A DNA stretch of 64,000 nucleotides, from contig NZ_JPRH01000001.1 in NCBI RefSeq assembly GCF_000737705.1, forward strand, positions 186,001 to 250,000. Direction: 5' to 3'. Position 1 is the first letter of the stretch, and every line of letters starts with the position of its first letter. A model generated the notes under the pieces. The model saw nothing but the letters and a program-made list of their open reading frames with translations, was not told where the DNA came from and ran no database searches. Shown here piece by piece: positions 1 to 7,562 of this stretch. Made by a program: the position numbers and the translations under genes. The DNA is from Chryseobacterium soli (GTDB lineage: Bacteria > Bacteroidota > Bacteroidia > Flavobacteriales > Weeksellaceae).

Positions 1-264
1 GATACCGAAAACATAACCGAGACGTTAAGTTTTGGGCTTCCTTTCTTTAAATACAAAAAGAAAATGCTGTGTTACTTCTATTACAGCAAAAAGCATAAAA
101 AATATTATGTCAGCTTTTATCACGGTGACCGGTTAGATCATCCAGAACTTATCCAGGAAGGCCGAAAGAAGTTTAAAATCCTTTTAATTGATGTGAATGA
201 GGATTTACCTGTTGAGCTTATTCTAAGCCTCATGAAAGAAGTGAAACAATATATCAAAGTATAA
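1..264 (+). CDS. DUF1801-type protein, 5' end cut off by window edge
   Basis: The reading frame is open from base 1, so the true start lies before the window; 87 codons are visible. The visible part has the pattern of the DUF1801/YdhG-like fold: a Leu-Ser-Phe-Gly-x-Pro-Phe-Phe strand (codons 10-17), a Cys-Tyr-Phe strand, a Tyr-Val-Ser-Phe-Tyr strand, and a C-terminal Lys-Lys-Phe-Lys-Ile-Leu segment followed by a helix. Proteins of this family are small, cytosolic and of unknown biochemical role. It converges on the minus-strand hydroxylase gene 18 bp away. The family call rests on the characteristic pattern only. Confidence 0.6.
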   Translation, partial: DTENITETLSFGLPFFKYKKKMLCYFYYSKKHKKYYVSFYHGDRLDHPELIQEGRKKFKILLIDVNEDLPVELILSLMKEVKQYIKV

Positions 265-282
265 ATTATACTGAAGTTTACC

Positions 283-1059
283 CTATTCTCCTACTTCTCC
301 AAATCTTTTCTTTTGTATGCTATCATACGTCTTTAGATAATCAGGATGTTCCGTTTTCATGACCTGATCCCAAAACCGAAAATACAAACCATAATTTCCT
401 TTGAATTTATGATGGTGAAGATTATGATGGACCGATGTGTTGAAAATTTTAAACAGAAAGGAGTTTCTCAGCCATTTTGGAGCAATTTCATAACCTAAAT
501 GTCCATATCCATTGATGAACAGAGAGCTTAGTATAAAGATCACAATACTTATATGGTGCAAGGGAATAAGAAAAAGCAGAATAGGAACAATTAAGCCTTC
601 TGCAGCAGCTTCAAGCAAATGAAAAGAATAGGCAGCAAAAGGACTCGGGTTTGTTGATTTATGATGGATAAGATGCACATACCTGAATATTTTTTTATGA
701 TGTAACAACCTGTGCATCCAGTAGAAATAAGTATCATGAATGCATAATCCTATGATAATGCTTCCTGCTAACCAGTACAGCGAATAATCATTGATATTTT
801 CATAAATTTTAGTATAGTTCCGTAAGGGACTTTCAACCACCATAAAAATCATTAATACCATGATACATGATGAACCGGTAGAGTGAAGTATTTCTCTTAT
901 AATATCTTGCCTTTTCATTTCCTTTTGCTGAATTTTTGCATTATACAAAGCCTTTTTAAAAAGAAAGTAACAGATCCCGTAATACAATCCGGTGAGTAAG
1001 AAATACTGCAGTAAGCCCATAAAACTTAAATTGAAAAACTTGCTTATATAATTCATCAT
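283..1059 (-). CDS. Sterol desaturase / fatty acid hydroxylase superfamily membrane protein
   Basis: Integral membrane protein of 259 residues with the three histidine clusters of the fatty acid hydroxylase superfamily: an HDTYFYWMHRLLHH box, an HLIHHKS box and an HHNLHHHK box near the C-terminus, which together would bind a di-iron centre that hydroxylates or desaturates a lipid. Hydrophobic segments separate the boxes. A TTG 30 bp upstream could extend the frame, but it lies inside the terminator of the preceding gene, so the paired ATG codons at 1059 and 1056 are preferred. The substrate cannot be told from sequence; sterol, carotenoid, alkylglycerol and fatty-acid enzymes all share these boxes. 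It appears monocistronic. Confidence 0.8.
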   Translation of the reverse strand: MMNYISKFFNLSFMGLLQYFLLTGLYYGICYFLFKKALYNAKIQQKEMKRQDIIREILHSTGSSCIMVLMIFMVVESPLRNYTKIYENINDYSLYWLAGSIIIGLCIHDTYFYWMHRLLHHKKIFRYVHLIHHKSTNPSPFAAYSFHLLEAAAEGLIVPILLFLIPLHHISIVIFILSSLFINGYGHLGYEIAPKWLRNSFLFKIFNTSVHHNLHHHKFKGNYGLYFRFWDQVMKTEHPDYLKTYDSIQKKRFGEVGE

Positions 1060-1078
1060 ACGATAGGGTTTAAATAAG

Positions 1079-1120
1079 AAAAACACCAATGTTATATTTC
1101 TATAAGCATTAGTGTTTTTT
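1079..1120 (-). terminator. Rho-independent terminator of the repeat-protein gene
   Basis: A 13-bp stem with one mismatch (AAAAACACCAATG against CATTAGTGTTTTT) ends in a T-run on the minus strand. It sits 42 bp after the stop of the secreted repeat-protein gene and just ahead of the hydroxylase start, so the two minus-strand genes are probably separate units. Confidence 0.7.
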
Positions 1121-1161
1121 ATATTGATGAAATTTGTGTTTTTAAAATCTAATCTTAAGTC

Positions 1162-2964
1162 CTACGGAGTATTTATTCCATTAGACTCAGCCTGTTTCAT
1201 TGCCCAGGCTAAAGCATTGGCAAAGATAATCGCGTTCTGAACCTGCATTCCTCCTGTAGCATAGCCATTCCCTGCATATCCGTACGCAGTTCTCTGAACC
1301 GGTAAGTACCCTCCCGTACTTGGGGCAAGAAAAGGCTCAATAGTATTACTTGGATATTGGCTTCCATTGGCATTTTCATTACTTAAGAAACCACCGTCTC
1401 CAAACCATATAAAGTTCAATCCAGTATGTCTGAAACCAGTAAGACCAGCGTAAACAGTAGCATCGTTAATAGCCTGTGCGTAGCTAAAAGGGATAACACT
1501 TCCTGAAACGCCTTGAACCCTTGCTGTTGCTGAAGCATCTTCACCCCAGTTTTTCCCTCTTACATCACCAAAAGGACCATTTAAGATTAGGTCATTGGTA
1601 TTAGCAAGGGCGTATACCGCACCTCCGCCATTAACTGTACTTGAGGTAATACTAGCATCAGAAAATACAGCTCTCATTAGATTTTGCACACTAGCAGCTG
1701 TCTCTGTATAAGCTATAACAATTCCTTTTTTGTTCAGATAATTAACAATATAACCTGCACTTGTAGCATCTAAGTTTGAATAATCAAAACCTAAAATTAC
1801 AATGTCCGGTTTATTATTAAGTGCTGTTAATAAGGCCGCACTTGAAGGATTTGGGCCTAAAGATGTGTGAGTATACCCTGCAGATTTAACCACACTTGAT
1901 GCAGTTGTTCCAAAGTTAGTTGGAGAATCCATTAAACTTCTGGAAGGTCCTGTGTATGCACTGTATCCGTAAGCTGTTTCATTCCCGATATGCAACACTT
2001 TTTTTACAGGAATTGTTATCACAACGGTAACGTTACAAGTACTTGCTCCGTCTGAACTGTTAGAGGTGATCGTCATCACTTTATCCGCCGTAGAAGTAGG
2101 AGTTCCTGTTCCGGATAACGTTACATTCTGATTTCCTGTAGCGGTGAAGGTTCCTGATCCACTGAAAGAAATTCCGTCTACCGTATTGGTCGTAATAGAA
2201 TAGCTTCCCAAAGCACTCACCACAACAGGTAATGTAATGGTATTAGTAGCTCCCAGAGCTGTTCCCTTTGTATATACTCCATTCACGGTTGCACTTCCGC
2301 AAGATATTGTATAAGTTCCTGCAGAGCTTAAAACATTGATAGAAATAGCCGGCGTACAAGTAACATTCACTCCGTTTGCAATAAGCTGTACCGTATTAGT
2401 CTGCACAGCAGCAGGAGTACCCTGTCCAGGAACTTGTACCTTTTGCACTCCTGTATTTAGGAAAACACCCGTTCCATAGAAATTATACCCATTGGTGGTA
2501 GTCCCGGAAATCGTATAATTACCAATTTTAGTAACGTTTACTGTAACACTTAAATAGTTGGAAGCTGTTAACTCTTTACCTTGAATATAAGTTCCAAATG
2601 CCTTGCTATTGGAACAATCAACTGTAAAAACCGATTTTCCAATCTGTCCGCAGACGCTTTTCCATTCGCTATCTGCAAGGCTCCAGTAGTTGTAACAGTC
2701 TTCTGTAAGGTTAAAGATCGTAAGGCCATCATCTGTAGCCGGATGTATGGAAATTGCATTTCTTTGAGTTTCTGTTAAGCGCGGAATAAGTATTCCTTTA
2801 TTATTGCTTCCTGAAACAACATCCAAAACTGAATTTGTATTGGGAGTCGAGGTATTAATCCCTACCGCACCATTATTCACTTGTGAATAAAACTGTCCAA
2901 AGGTGAAAAACAACACCAAAAGTAATGTTCTAACTTTTGCTTTTGTAAATTTTACATTCATCAT
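1162..2964 (-). CDS. Secreted protein with two Ig-like beta repeats and a Rossmann-like C-terminal domain
   Basis: A 600-residue protein with an N-terminal signal peptide (charged start, hydrophobic core to about residue 27). After an N-terminal region ending near residue 110 (with the GxVGINTSTPN motif common in flavobacterial surface proteins) come two repeats of about 95 residues (roughly 112-210 and 214-312), rich in Thr, Ser, Val and Gly, each with paired Cys residues: secreted beta-sandwich units. The last 280 residues are different: a Val-Leu-His-Ile-Gly strand, a Lys-Pro-Asp-Ile-Val-Ile-Leu-Gly-Phe strand and alternating helices suggest an alpha/beta fold like ThuA or class I amidotransferase-like domains. 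No type IX sorting domain is visible. Function unknown. Either of the first two ATGs may be used. Confidence 0.7.
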   Translation of the reverse strand: MMNVKFTKAKVRTLLLVLFFTFGQFYSQVNNGAVGINTSTPNTNSVLDVVSGSNNKGILIPRLTETQRNAISIHPATDDGLTIFNLTEDCYNYWSLADSEWKSVCGQIGKSVFTVDCSNSKAFGTYIQGKELTASNYLSVTVNVTKIGNYTISGTTTNGYNFYGTGVFLNTGVQKVQVPGQGTPAAVQTNTVQLIANGVNVTCTPAISINVLSSAGTYTISCGSATVNGVYTKGTALGATNTITLPVVVSALGSYSITTNTVDGISFSGSGTFTATGNQNVTLSGTGTPTSTADKVMTITSNSSDGASTCNVTVVITIPVKKVLHIGNETAYGYSAYTGPSRSLMDSPTNFGTTASSVVKSAGYTHTSLGPNPSSAALLTALNNKPDIVILGFDYSNLDATSAGYIVNYLNKKGIVIAYTETAASVQNLMRAVFSDASITSSTVNGGGAVYALANTNDLILNGPFGDVRGKNWGEDASATARVQGVSGSVIPFSYAQAINDATVYAGLTGFRHTGLNFIWFGDGGFLSNENANGSQYPSNTIEPFLAPSTGGYLPVQRTAYGYAGNGYATGGMQVQNAIIFANALAWAMKQAESNGINTP

Positions 2965-3019
2965 CGTTCTTGTATTTAATTGTTAACATTATCAATCATC
3001 TATCACTAGATTTATTTTG

Positions 3020-3027
3020 CAAAATTA
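3020..3027 (-). promoter_or_regulatory. -7 box TAATTTTG of the secreted repeat-protein gene
   Basis: The minus strand reads TAATTTTG, a full match to the Bacteroidetes -7 consensus TAnnTTTG, about 55 bp upstream of the start codon. No convincing -33 TTG was seen. Confidence 0.45.
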
Positions 3028-3064
3028 CCATTGATTTTACCATTTAAATGAAAACATCACTACT

Positions 3065-3092
3065 CAATACTACGCGTACGTATTAAAACTCA
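3065..3092. repeat. Direct repeat copy 1, CAATACTACGC-N9-AAAACTCA
   Basis: This 28-bp element is matched at 5158-5185 with the same 9-bp spacer length. It lies about 100 bp upstream of the secreted repeat-protein gene and just after the LuxR-type gene. Both copies being upstream of minus-strand genes in the same orientation suggests a regulator site, but no regulator is known. Confidence 0.5.
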
Positions 3093-3109
3093 CGCAAAAC
3101 AGCTGTATT

Positions 3110-4102
3110 CTATATTTTAAGTATAAAATTATTAATGTTGATATCTGAAGCAATCCCCAATTTTTTGCGGATTCTATACTTCCGGCTTTCTACTGCCCGT
3201 ACACTGCTGTTGACACATGAAGCAATTTTTTTTGTGTCAAAATTTAATTTCATCAAAGCACAGATGTGAAGCTCAGAATACACAACGGATGAATTTATTT
3301 TTAAAACATTAGGTATAAACTCGGGAAAATAGATTTGAAATTTCTCAAGAAATAGGGGCGAGTTACTTTCCGCAAGTCCAATAATTTCTGAAATATTGTC
3401 TTCTGTAAGATTATTAATTACAATTTGCTGTATCATTAAGTCATTGTTGGACTTCAGCAAATCTTCAATGGTTGAATCCTGCAGCTTTGTCTGCTTGATA
3501 AGACCGTAAATCAACCTGTCTTTTTGGGAAACGAAATAAATATCTATGAGAAATGTAGTAATCACAAAAATGATGTTAAACAGCTGAATAAGTTTAAAAT
3601 CATTAGGCCTGATAAATTTACTTTTCGGTAAGAAGTCTAATTCAAAATACAGACAGCCTATAAAATTAATGGCAATAATAACTACGATCAGTAAAATAAA
3701 GTAATAATCTTCTTTATAATTAAAAAAGAAAGGGATAGCAAATAAAAGAGAAAAATAAAAATATTCAACCCCGGCATTCTTCCATGTATAGATATAAAAA
3801 AAACTGACAATAAATGTGAGCACGATAAAAACTATAATGTAGGAACCTTTCAAAATCTTCCTATATCTGCTCATTTTATCTTTGATCCAGAATAGAAACA
3901 ACCAAAAAAAGGTATTGATAATTAAAAAGGAGGAGCTAAAGACATCCCCAAAAAAAGAGATAATAAATATGGAATAAAACAGGAATAGTAAAAAAAGAAA
4001 CAGGAGATAACGGTTAACAAGAAATAAAGACTGCTGCTCAAAATCATTCGCTGATTTCTCCAAATCGTAGGTCATTATTTTAGAAAATATTCTGTTTATC
4101 AT
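3110..4102 (-). CDS. Membrane-bound LuxR-type HTH regulator
   Basis: A 330-residue protein whose N-terminal two thirds holds about six hydrophobic helices (roughly 30-52, 55-73, 84-108, 113-130, 133-153, 170-190), followed by a short helical linker and a C-terminal helix-turn-helix of the LuxR/GerE type at about 270-320 (Cys-Ala-Leu-Met, Ile-Ala-Ser-Cys-Val-Asn-Ser-Ser-Val-Arg-Ala-Val-Glu, Lys-Tyr-Arg-Ile-Arg-Lys-Lys-Leu-Gly). The HTH core Val-Arg-Ala-Val-Glu-Ser-Arg matches the DNA-recognition part of the family. It probably senses something in or through the membrane and regulates neighbouring genes directly; its target is not known. It starts at an ATG and is bounded by hairpins upstream. 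Confidence 0.75.
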   Translation of the reverse strand: MINRIFSKIMTYDLEKSANDFEQQSLFLVNRYLLFLFLLFLFYSIFIISFFGDVFSSSFLIINTFFWLFLFWIKDKMSRYRKILKGSYIIVFIVLTFIVSFFYIYTWKNAGVEYFYFSLLFAIPFFFNYKEDYYFILLIVVIIAINFIGCLYFELDFLPKSKFIRPNDFKLIQLFNIIFVITTFLIDIYFVSQKDRLIYGLIKQTKLQDSTIEDLLKSNNDLMIQQIVINNLTEDNISEIIGLAESNSPLFLEKFQIYFPEFIPNVLKINSSVVYSELHICALMKLNFDTKKIASCVNSSVRAVESRKYRIRKKLGIASDININNFILKI

Positions 4103-4127
4103 ATCCCAAAATTTTATAATGAAGAAT

Positions 4128-4157
4128 ACATGGGTAATTCTTTAGAATTGCCCATGT
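4128..4157. other. 13-bp stem hairpin upstream of the LuxR-type gene
   Basis: ACATGGGTAATTC and GAATTGCCCATGT form a 13-bp stem with one G-T pair around a TTTA loop. There is no T-run after it on either strand, so a leader RNA structure or a protein-binding palindrome 25 bp upstream of the start is as likely as a terminator. Confidence 0.4.
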
Positions 4158-4207
4158 AGGGTTTGGTACAATTAAATATATAAAAAAATCTAGTTTTAAT
4201 AGAAATA

Positions 4208-4236
4208 TAATATCTTATTTTTCAAATAAGATATTA
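4208..4236. other. 13-bp perfect inverted repeat
   Basis: TAATATCTTATTT and AAATAAGATATTA are perfect complements around a TTC loop, 64 bp after the stop of the small HTH gene at 4300-4614. It may end that transcript, though the T-run is broken. All A/T except two G/C pairs. Confidence 0.4.
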
Positions 4237-4299
4237 CAAAGTAAATTAGCCATATAAATGGAGACAAAATGTATGATCTGAGTTCCGTTTATGGACGAT

Positions 4300-4614
4300 T
4301 TAGTAATATTTTCTCCATTTTGCAATGGTATTTCTGCTCATCTTAAAATGAAGAGCAGTCATGCTGTTACTAAGGTTGTTTTTCTGCTGATAATCCAGAA
4401 TTTTTAAAACAGAGTTTTTATCGTAAGAACGAAGTTTTTGATTTTTAGATTCAGTCAGTCCATCTGCCTGCCCGAAGATCAGCGTATTAAGGCTAAGAAC
4501 GTCCATAACTGTATTTATACATCCAATTTTATTTTTGATCTGTAGATCATTTATTTTTTCAGGATATTTCTCCTTAATAATATCAGTATATATTTGTTTA
4601 TAATCTGGTGTCAT
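4300..4614 (-). CDS. Small transposase-like HTH protein
   Basis: A 104-residue protein. The C-terminal 45 residues (Ser-Tyr-Asp-Lys-Asn-Ser-Val-Leu-Lys-Ile-Leu ... Met-Ser-Arg-Asn-Thr-Ile-Ala-Lys-Trp-Arg) form a helix-turn-helix of the kind found at the start of IS3/IS630-type transposases: extension of a loop reading 'lysine-rich helix, Thr-Ala-x-x-Phe, Arg-Asn-Thr-Ile-x-x-Trp'. No catalytic DDE domain follows and no inverted repeats flank the gene, so it is more likely a stand-alone DNA-binding protein than part of an insertion sequence. It lies 8 bp downstream of the related gene at 4623, in the same direction, probably co-transcribed. Confidence 0.55.
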   Translation of the reverse strand: MTPDYKQIYTDIIKEKYPEKINDLQIKNKIGCINTVMDVLSLNTLIFGQADGLTESKNQKLRSYDKNSVLKILDYQQKNNLSNSMTALHFKMSRNTIAKWRKYY

Positions 4615-4622
4615 ATCTCGTA

Positions 4623-5036
4623 TTACACTTTTTTAATCCATTTGTACAAAGTCGTTTTGGGTATCTTGTAGGTAAGAATCACTTCCTGAGGGGTCATTTG
4701 CCCTGTAGTAATCTTTTCAAGGATAAAGCTTTTAACTTCTTCCGTATAAATATGTTTTCTGAATACCGGCAGTTTGTTCTCATCAGACAAAACCGGGCTG
4801 ACATTCCTACTTGGGGCATACAAGATTAGATGCCCTGAAAAAAGCCTGAAAAAATCATATTCCAAAAGTTTAGACCATCTTAGCAAAAGATAAGTATCAA
4901 TACTACTTTGCTTATATATCATTTTGATTTCTTCCTCGCTGCATTTTAAAAATTTCTCAGCTCTTTCATAGGGTATCTGAAGCTCCTTCATCCTGTGCTC
5001 TATAAACTCACCAATGTGTATTTTTTTTAAATTCAT
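4623..5036 (-). CDS. Transposase-like HTH protein, partner of the 4300 gene
   Basis: A 138-residue protein starting at ATG 5036 (a TTG 9 bp upstream is in frame but less likely). The N-terminal half (to about residue 65) resembles a short lambda-repressor-like helical domain; the C-terminal 45 residues carry a second HTH (Ile-Tyr-Thr-Glu-Glu-Val-Lys ... Pro-Lys-Thr-Thr-Leu-Tyr-Lys-Trp-Ile) of transposase orfA type. No DDE domain. It shares the HTH ending Leu/Ile-x-Lys-Trp with its downstream neighbour. The two may act together as regulators; their targets are unknown. Upstream lies the second copy of the CAATACTACGC element. Confidence 0.6.
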   Translation of the reverse strand: MNLKKIHIGEFIEHRMKELQIPYERAEKFLKCSEEEIKMIYKQSSIDTYLLLRWSKLLEYDFFRLFSGHLILYAPSRNVSPVLSDENKLPVFRKHIYTEEVKSFILEKITTGQMTPQEVILTYKIPKTTLYKWIKKV

Positions 5037-5157
5037 TCTCAACAATCATTTTTTCAATGCATTACTTCATGAGGTATCTATAAACATTGATTTACATTAA
5101 TTATCTGATGAACAAAAATATCTATTTAACGAGTGAGGGCTTACAAGTCCAGATACG

Positions 5158-5185
5158 CAATACTACGCACGAGTAGAAAAACTCA
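5158..5185. repeat. Direct repeat copy 2, CAATACTACGC-N9-AAAACTCA
   Basis: Second copy of the element at 3065-3092, identical in both conserved blocks and in spacer length, 122 bp upstream of the HTH gene starting at 5036. Within it CTAC and GTAG form a small inverted repeat. Confidence 0.5.
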
Positions 5186-5234
5186 TACGGGATTGCATTT
5201 TCATTTAGTCTCACGACGGGTAATATCATAAAAT

Positions 5235-5270
5235 AAAAAGGAGAAAACCACAGCTGATTTTCTCCTTTTT
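5235..5270. terminator. Terminator after psd
   Basis: AAAAAGGAGAAAA and TTTTCTCCTTTTT form a perfect 13-bp stem with T-runs on both sides, 20 bp after the psd stop on the minus strand. Confidence 0.8.
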
Positions 5271-5289
5271 ATTTATAAATAGTTTTATA

Positions 5290-5943
5290 TTAATCTTTCA
5301 TTCTTGCGATCACGTCAATTCCACCTTTGGTAATATCTCCGATTTTACAAGTGATCTCAGTATCTAGCGGTAAGAAAACATCCATTCTTGAACCGAACTT
5401 AATGAAACCAAATTCATGTCCAGCCTTAGCATCATCACCTTCATTACAATAGAAAACAATTCTTCTTGCAACATATCCGGCGATCTGTCTAAAAACTACC
5501 TTATGATTTGTTAAACTTTCTACCGCAACCGTTGTACGTTCATTTTCAGTAGACGATTTTTCGTGCCATGCTACGAGATACTTTCCGGGATGGTATTTTT
5601 TATAAATTACATTACCAGAAACCGGATACCGGCAGATATGTACATTCAGTGGAGACATAAAGATGGAAACCTGAATGGCTTTTTCTTTCAAAAATTCAGT
5701 TTCTTCCACTTCTTTTATCATCACTACTTTTCCGTCTACCGGAGCGATGACATTTTCTTTATGATCCAGAATATTACGGTTTGGAACTCTGAAAAACCAA
5801 AATACCAGACTGTAGATGATCAACAGAGGTAAAATGATCAGAAGCGACCACATTTTTAAATAATAAATAGCTAACGCACCAATGATGACAAAAATTATGG
5901 TTGCTACTGTAATCGTTCCCTTCGACTCTTTATGTAATTTCAT
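5290..5943 (-). CDS. psd: Phosphatidylserine decarboxylase (short, archaeal/bacteroidete type)
   Basis: Converts phosphatidylserine to phosphatidylethanolamine at the inner membrane. The 217-residue protein has two N-terminal membrane helices (about 10-50), the PVDGKV motif at 68-73, the Met-Ser-Pro-Leu-Asn-Val-His segment near 96-102, and the self-cleavage site Phe-Gly-Ser-Arg-Met-Asp at 183-188, where Ser185 would become the pyruvoyl group. The short length is normal for this branch of the family. It starts at an ATG 4 bp after the cdsA stop, so both CDP-diacylglycerol supply and its later use are in one operon, which ends at the hairpin at 5235. Confidence 0.92.
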   Translation of the reverse strand: MKLHKESKGTITVATIIFVIIGALAIYYLKMWSLLIILPLLIIYSLVFWFFRVPNRNILDHKENVIAPVDGKVVMIKEVEETEFLKEKAIQVSIFMSPLNVHICRYPVSGNVIYKKYHPGKYLVAWHEKSSTENERTTVAVESLTNHKVVFRQIAGYVARRIVFYCNEGDDAKAGHEFGFIKFGSRMDVFLPLDTEITCKIGDITKGGIDVIARMKD

Positions 5944-5947
5944 GAGT

Positions 5948-6820
5948 TTAAATAAATTTTTCTAAAATAAAGTACAAATATACGACAGGAACGCAAATTA
6001 AAAAACTATCCAGTCTATCCAATACGCCACCATGCCCCGGAATGAGGTTTCCGCTGTCTTTTACCCCAAAATTTCTTTTGAGCTGGCTTTCCACTAAATC
6101 TCCCAAAGGAGCGAAAGCCGCGACAAGAAATCCTACCACCATCCAGTTTCCGCGAAGATCATGCTGATAACGTTCTATAAAATATGATAAAATTAAAGTT
6201 AATACAACACCTCCTATATATCCTTCCCAGGTCTTCTTTGGGGATATTTTAGGGGCCATCTTATGTTTTCCGAAAAACTTCCCTGTCAGATAGGCAAAAG
6301 TATCACTACTCCAGATTAAAATGAACAGAAAAAGAACTTCTAAAGAAAACGTATCATCGTAGCTTGAAAACTTCGGAAGTCCAAGGGCAAAACTAAATGG
6401 CAGCGCCACGTAGATGACCGTAAAAATCAGTTTACCGCTGTCGTAATACAATTCGCTGGGATACTTAAATAAAGTAACTACAGCAATCGCTATTAAAGAA
6501 AGCGCAAGGATTTCACTTAACCGGAAATCAAAAAAGAAATCATGGTAGAAAAATCTCTTTGAGAATATATAAAATATAAAAATGATCAATGGGAAAACAA
6601 CCCATTTTTCATATCCTTTCCCGAATTTCATGAGCTTTACACATTCCCATGAACCTACTGCAAGCAGAAGAGTAATCAGGCCGTGATATAAATATTGCTG
6701 CTTAGCAAGGCCGGGTGATACGCTGTTAATCAATTGAGATCCCAATGGAGTCGTACAAAGGATGATAATGGCAACGTAGACAATTCCGGAAATTGTTCTT
6801 TGAATAAGGTTTTTGTCCAA
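5948..6820 (-). CDS. cdsA: Phosphatidate cytidylyltransferase
   Basis: Makes CDP-diacylglycerol from phosphatidate and CTP. The 290-residue membrane protein has about eight hydrophobic segments and the family signature near the C-terminus: Ser-Gln-Leu-Lys-Arg, four residues, then Lys-Asp-Ser-Gly-Asn-Leu-Ile-Pro-Gly-His-Gly-Gly-Val-Leu-Asp-Arg. No ATG exists near the N-terminus; the first Met codons in frame are too far in, so translation most likely starts at the TTG at 6820 (giving MDKNLIQRT). The next gene upstream (LUD protein) also seems to use TTG. Confidence 0.92.
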   Translation of the reverse strand: MDKNLIQRTISGIVYVAIIILCTTPLGSQLINSVSPGLAKQQYLYHGLITLLLAVGSWECVKLMKFGKGYEKWVVFPLIIFIFYIFSKRFFYHDFFFDFRLSEILALSLIAIAVVTLFKYPSELYYDSGKLIFTVIYVALPFSFALGLPKFSSYDDTFSLEVLFLFILIWSSDTFAYLTGKFFGKHKMAPKISPKKTWEGYIGGVVLTLILSYFIERYQHDLRGNWMVVGFLVAAFAPLGDLVESQLKRNFGVKDSGNLIPGHGGVLDRLDSFLICVPVVYLYFILEKFI

Positions 6821-6844
6821 AATGTAAGATTTATAAGTTACCGC

Positions 6845-7426
6845 CTAGTCTTCAAGCAGTAATAAAAACAGTTTAGTATTGGTAGTAGAGGAAGTATCCA
6901 TATTTGATTTGCCCCCGCTGATGGAAGTGAGGTTTTTGATATTTCCGTTTCTTTTGATCTTGCCCATTGCATCATTAAGGTTATTCACAATCTGTGATAC
7001 ATTAGCCATCACAATAATTTTGTTGGGAAGCTTTGAAGAGTGGTAATGAAGAATATTATTATGTGAAAGCATAATACGCCCATCATAAGCAATAAGATAC
7101 TCACAGGTAATGAATGCCGCATCATTGGAATATTCCATTTCTGAAGTATAAGGCTTTTTTACCACATTCAAAAAGCTTTGAAGCTCTTTATCCCAGCAAA
7201 AAATGTTTTGGATATCTTCAATCTTGACAATTTGATTTAAAGTCTGTAGCGCCTCCGCTTCATCTGCACAATAATTAAAAAATCCTCCCGAATGCGTAAA
7301 TAATTGCGCAAACTTATAGTCGAGATCTGCATTTTTCAGCGAATCCCCTAGTTTTTCCATGCTTTGTTTGTCATCCTCCTCAGGCTGGTTGGTAAGTTTG
7401 CTTACAATCTTCTTGAATAAATTCAA
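6845..7426 (-). CDS. LUD-domain protein (LutC/YkgG-like), orphan
   Basis: A 193-residue cytosolic protein whose later half matches the LUD domain (strands Ala-Phe-Ile-Thr-Cys-Glu-Tyr-Leu-Ile-Ala, Gly-Arg-Ile-Met-Leu-Ser and Ile-Ile-Val-Met-Ala, and a C-terminal Ser-Gly-Gly-Lys-Ser-Asn stretch). In other bacteria LutC works with LutA and LutB to oxidise lactate, but neither partner is here. Instead it sits between ftsH and cdsA, the usual place in flavobacteria, so a different role is likely. The frame has a stop three codons upstream of the TTG at 7426 and no ATG before residue 23, so TTG is taken as the start. Confidence 0.8.
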   Translation of the reverse strand: MNLFKKIVSKLTNQPEEDDKQSMEKLGDSLKNADLDYKFAQLFTHSGGFFNYCADEAEALQTLNQIVKIEDIQNIFCWDKELQSFLNVVKKPYTSEMEYSNDAAFITCEYLIAYDGRIMLSHNNILHYHSSKLPNKIIVMANVSQIVNNLNDAMGKIKRNGNIKNLTSISGGKSNMDTSSTTNTKLFLLLLED

Positions 7427-7453
7427 CTTAATCTATTTTTAGTCAACTTTATA

Positions 7454-7461
7454 CAAAAATA
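7454..7461 (-). promoter_or_regulatory. -7 box TATTTTTG of the LUD-cdsA-psd operon
   Basis: A full TAnnTTTG match on the minus strand, 27 bp upstream of the TTG start of the LUD gene and after the ftsH terminator, so the three-gene operon can start here. Confidence 0.5.
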
Positions 7462-7507
7462 GAAAATAATTTACAATAGATTCTAAAAATACAGGGTTAA
7501 ATATGAA

Positions 7508-7539
7508 AAAACCTGACAGTTTTTACACGATCAGGTTTT
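7508..7539 (-). terminator. Terminator after ftsH
   Basis: AAAACCTGA and TCAGGTTTT form a 9-bp stem with a 14-bp loop, followed on the minus strand by a T-run, 24 bp after the ftsH stop. Confidence 0.75.
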
Positions 7540-7562
7540 AAATTATTTATTTGTGGGGATTT

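Noticed and set aside
4300..5036. Insertion sequence suspected from the transposase-like HTH proteins
   Set aside because: No catalytic domain, no terminal inverted repeats and no target duplication were found around the pair.
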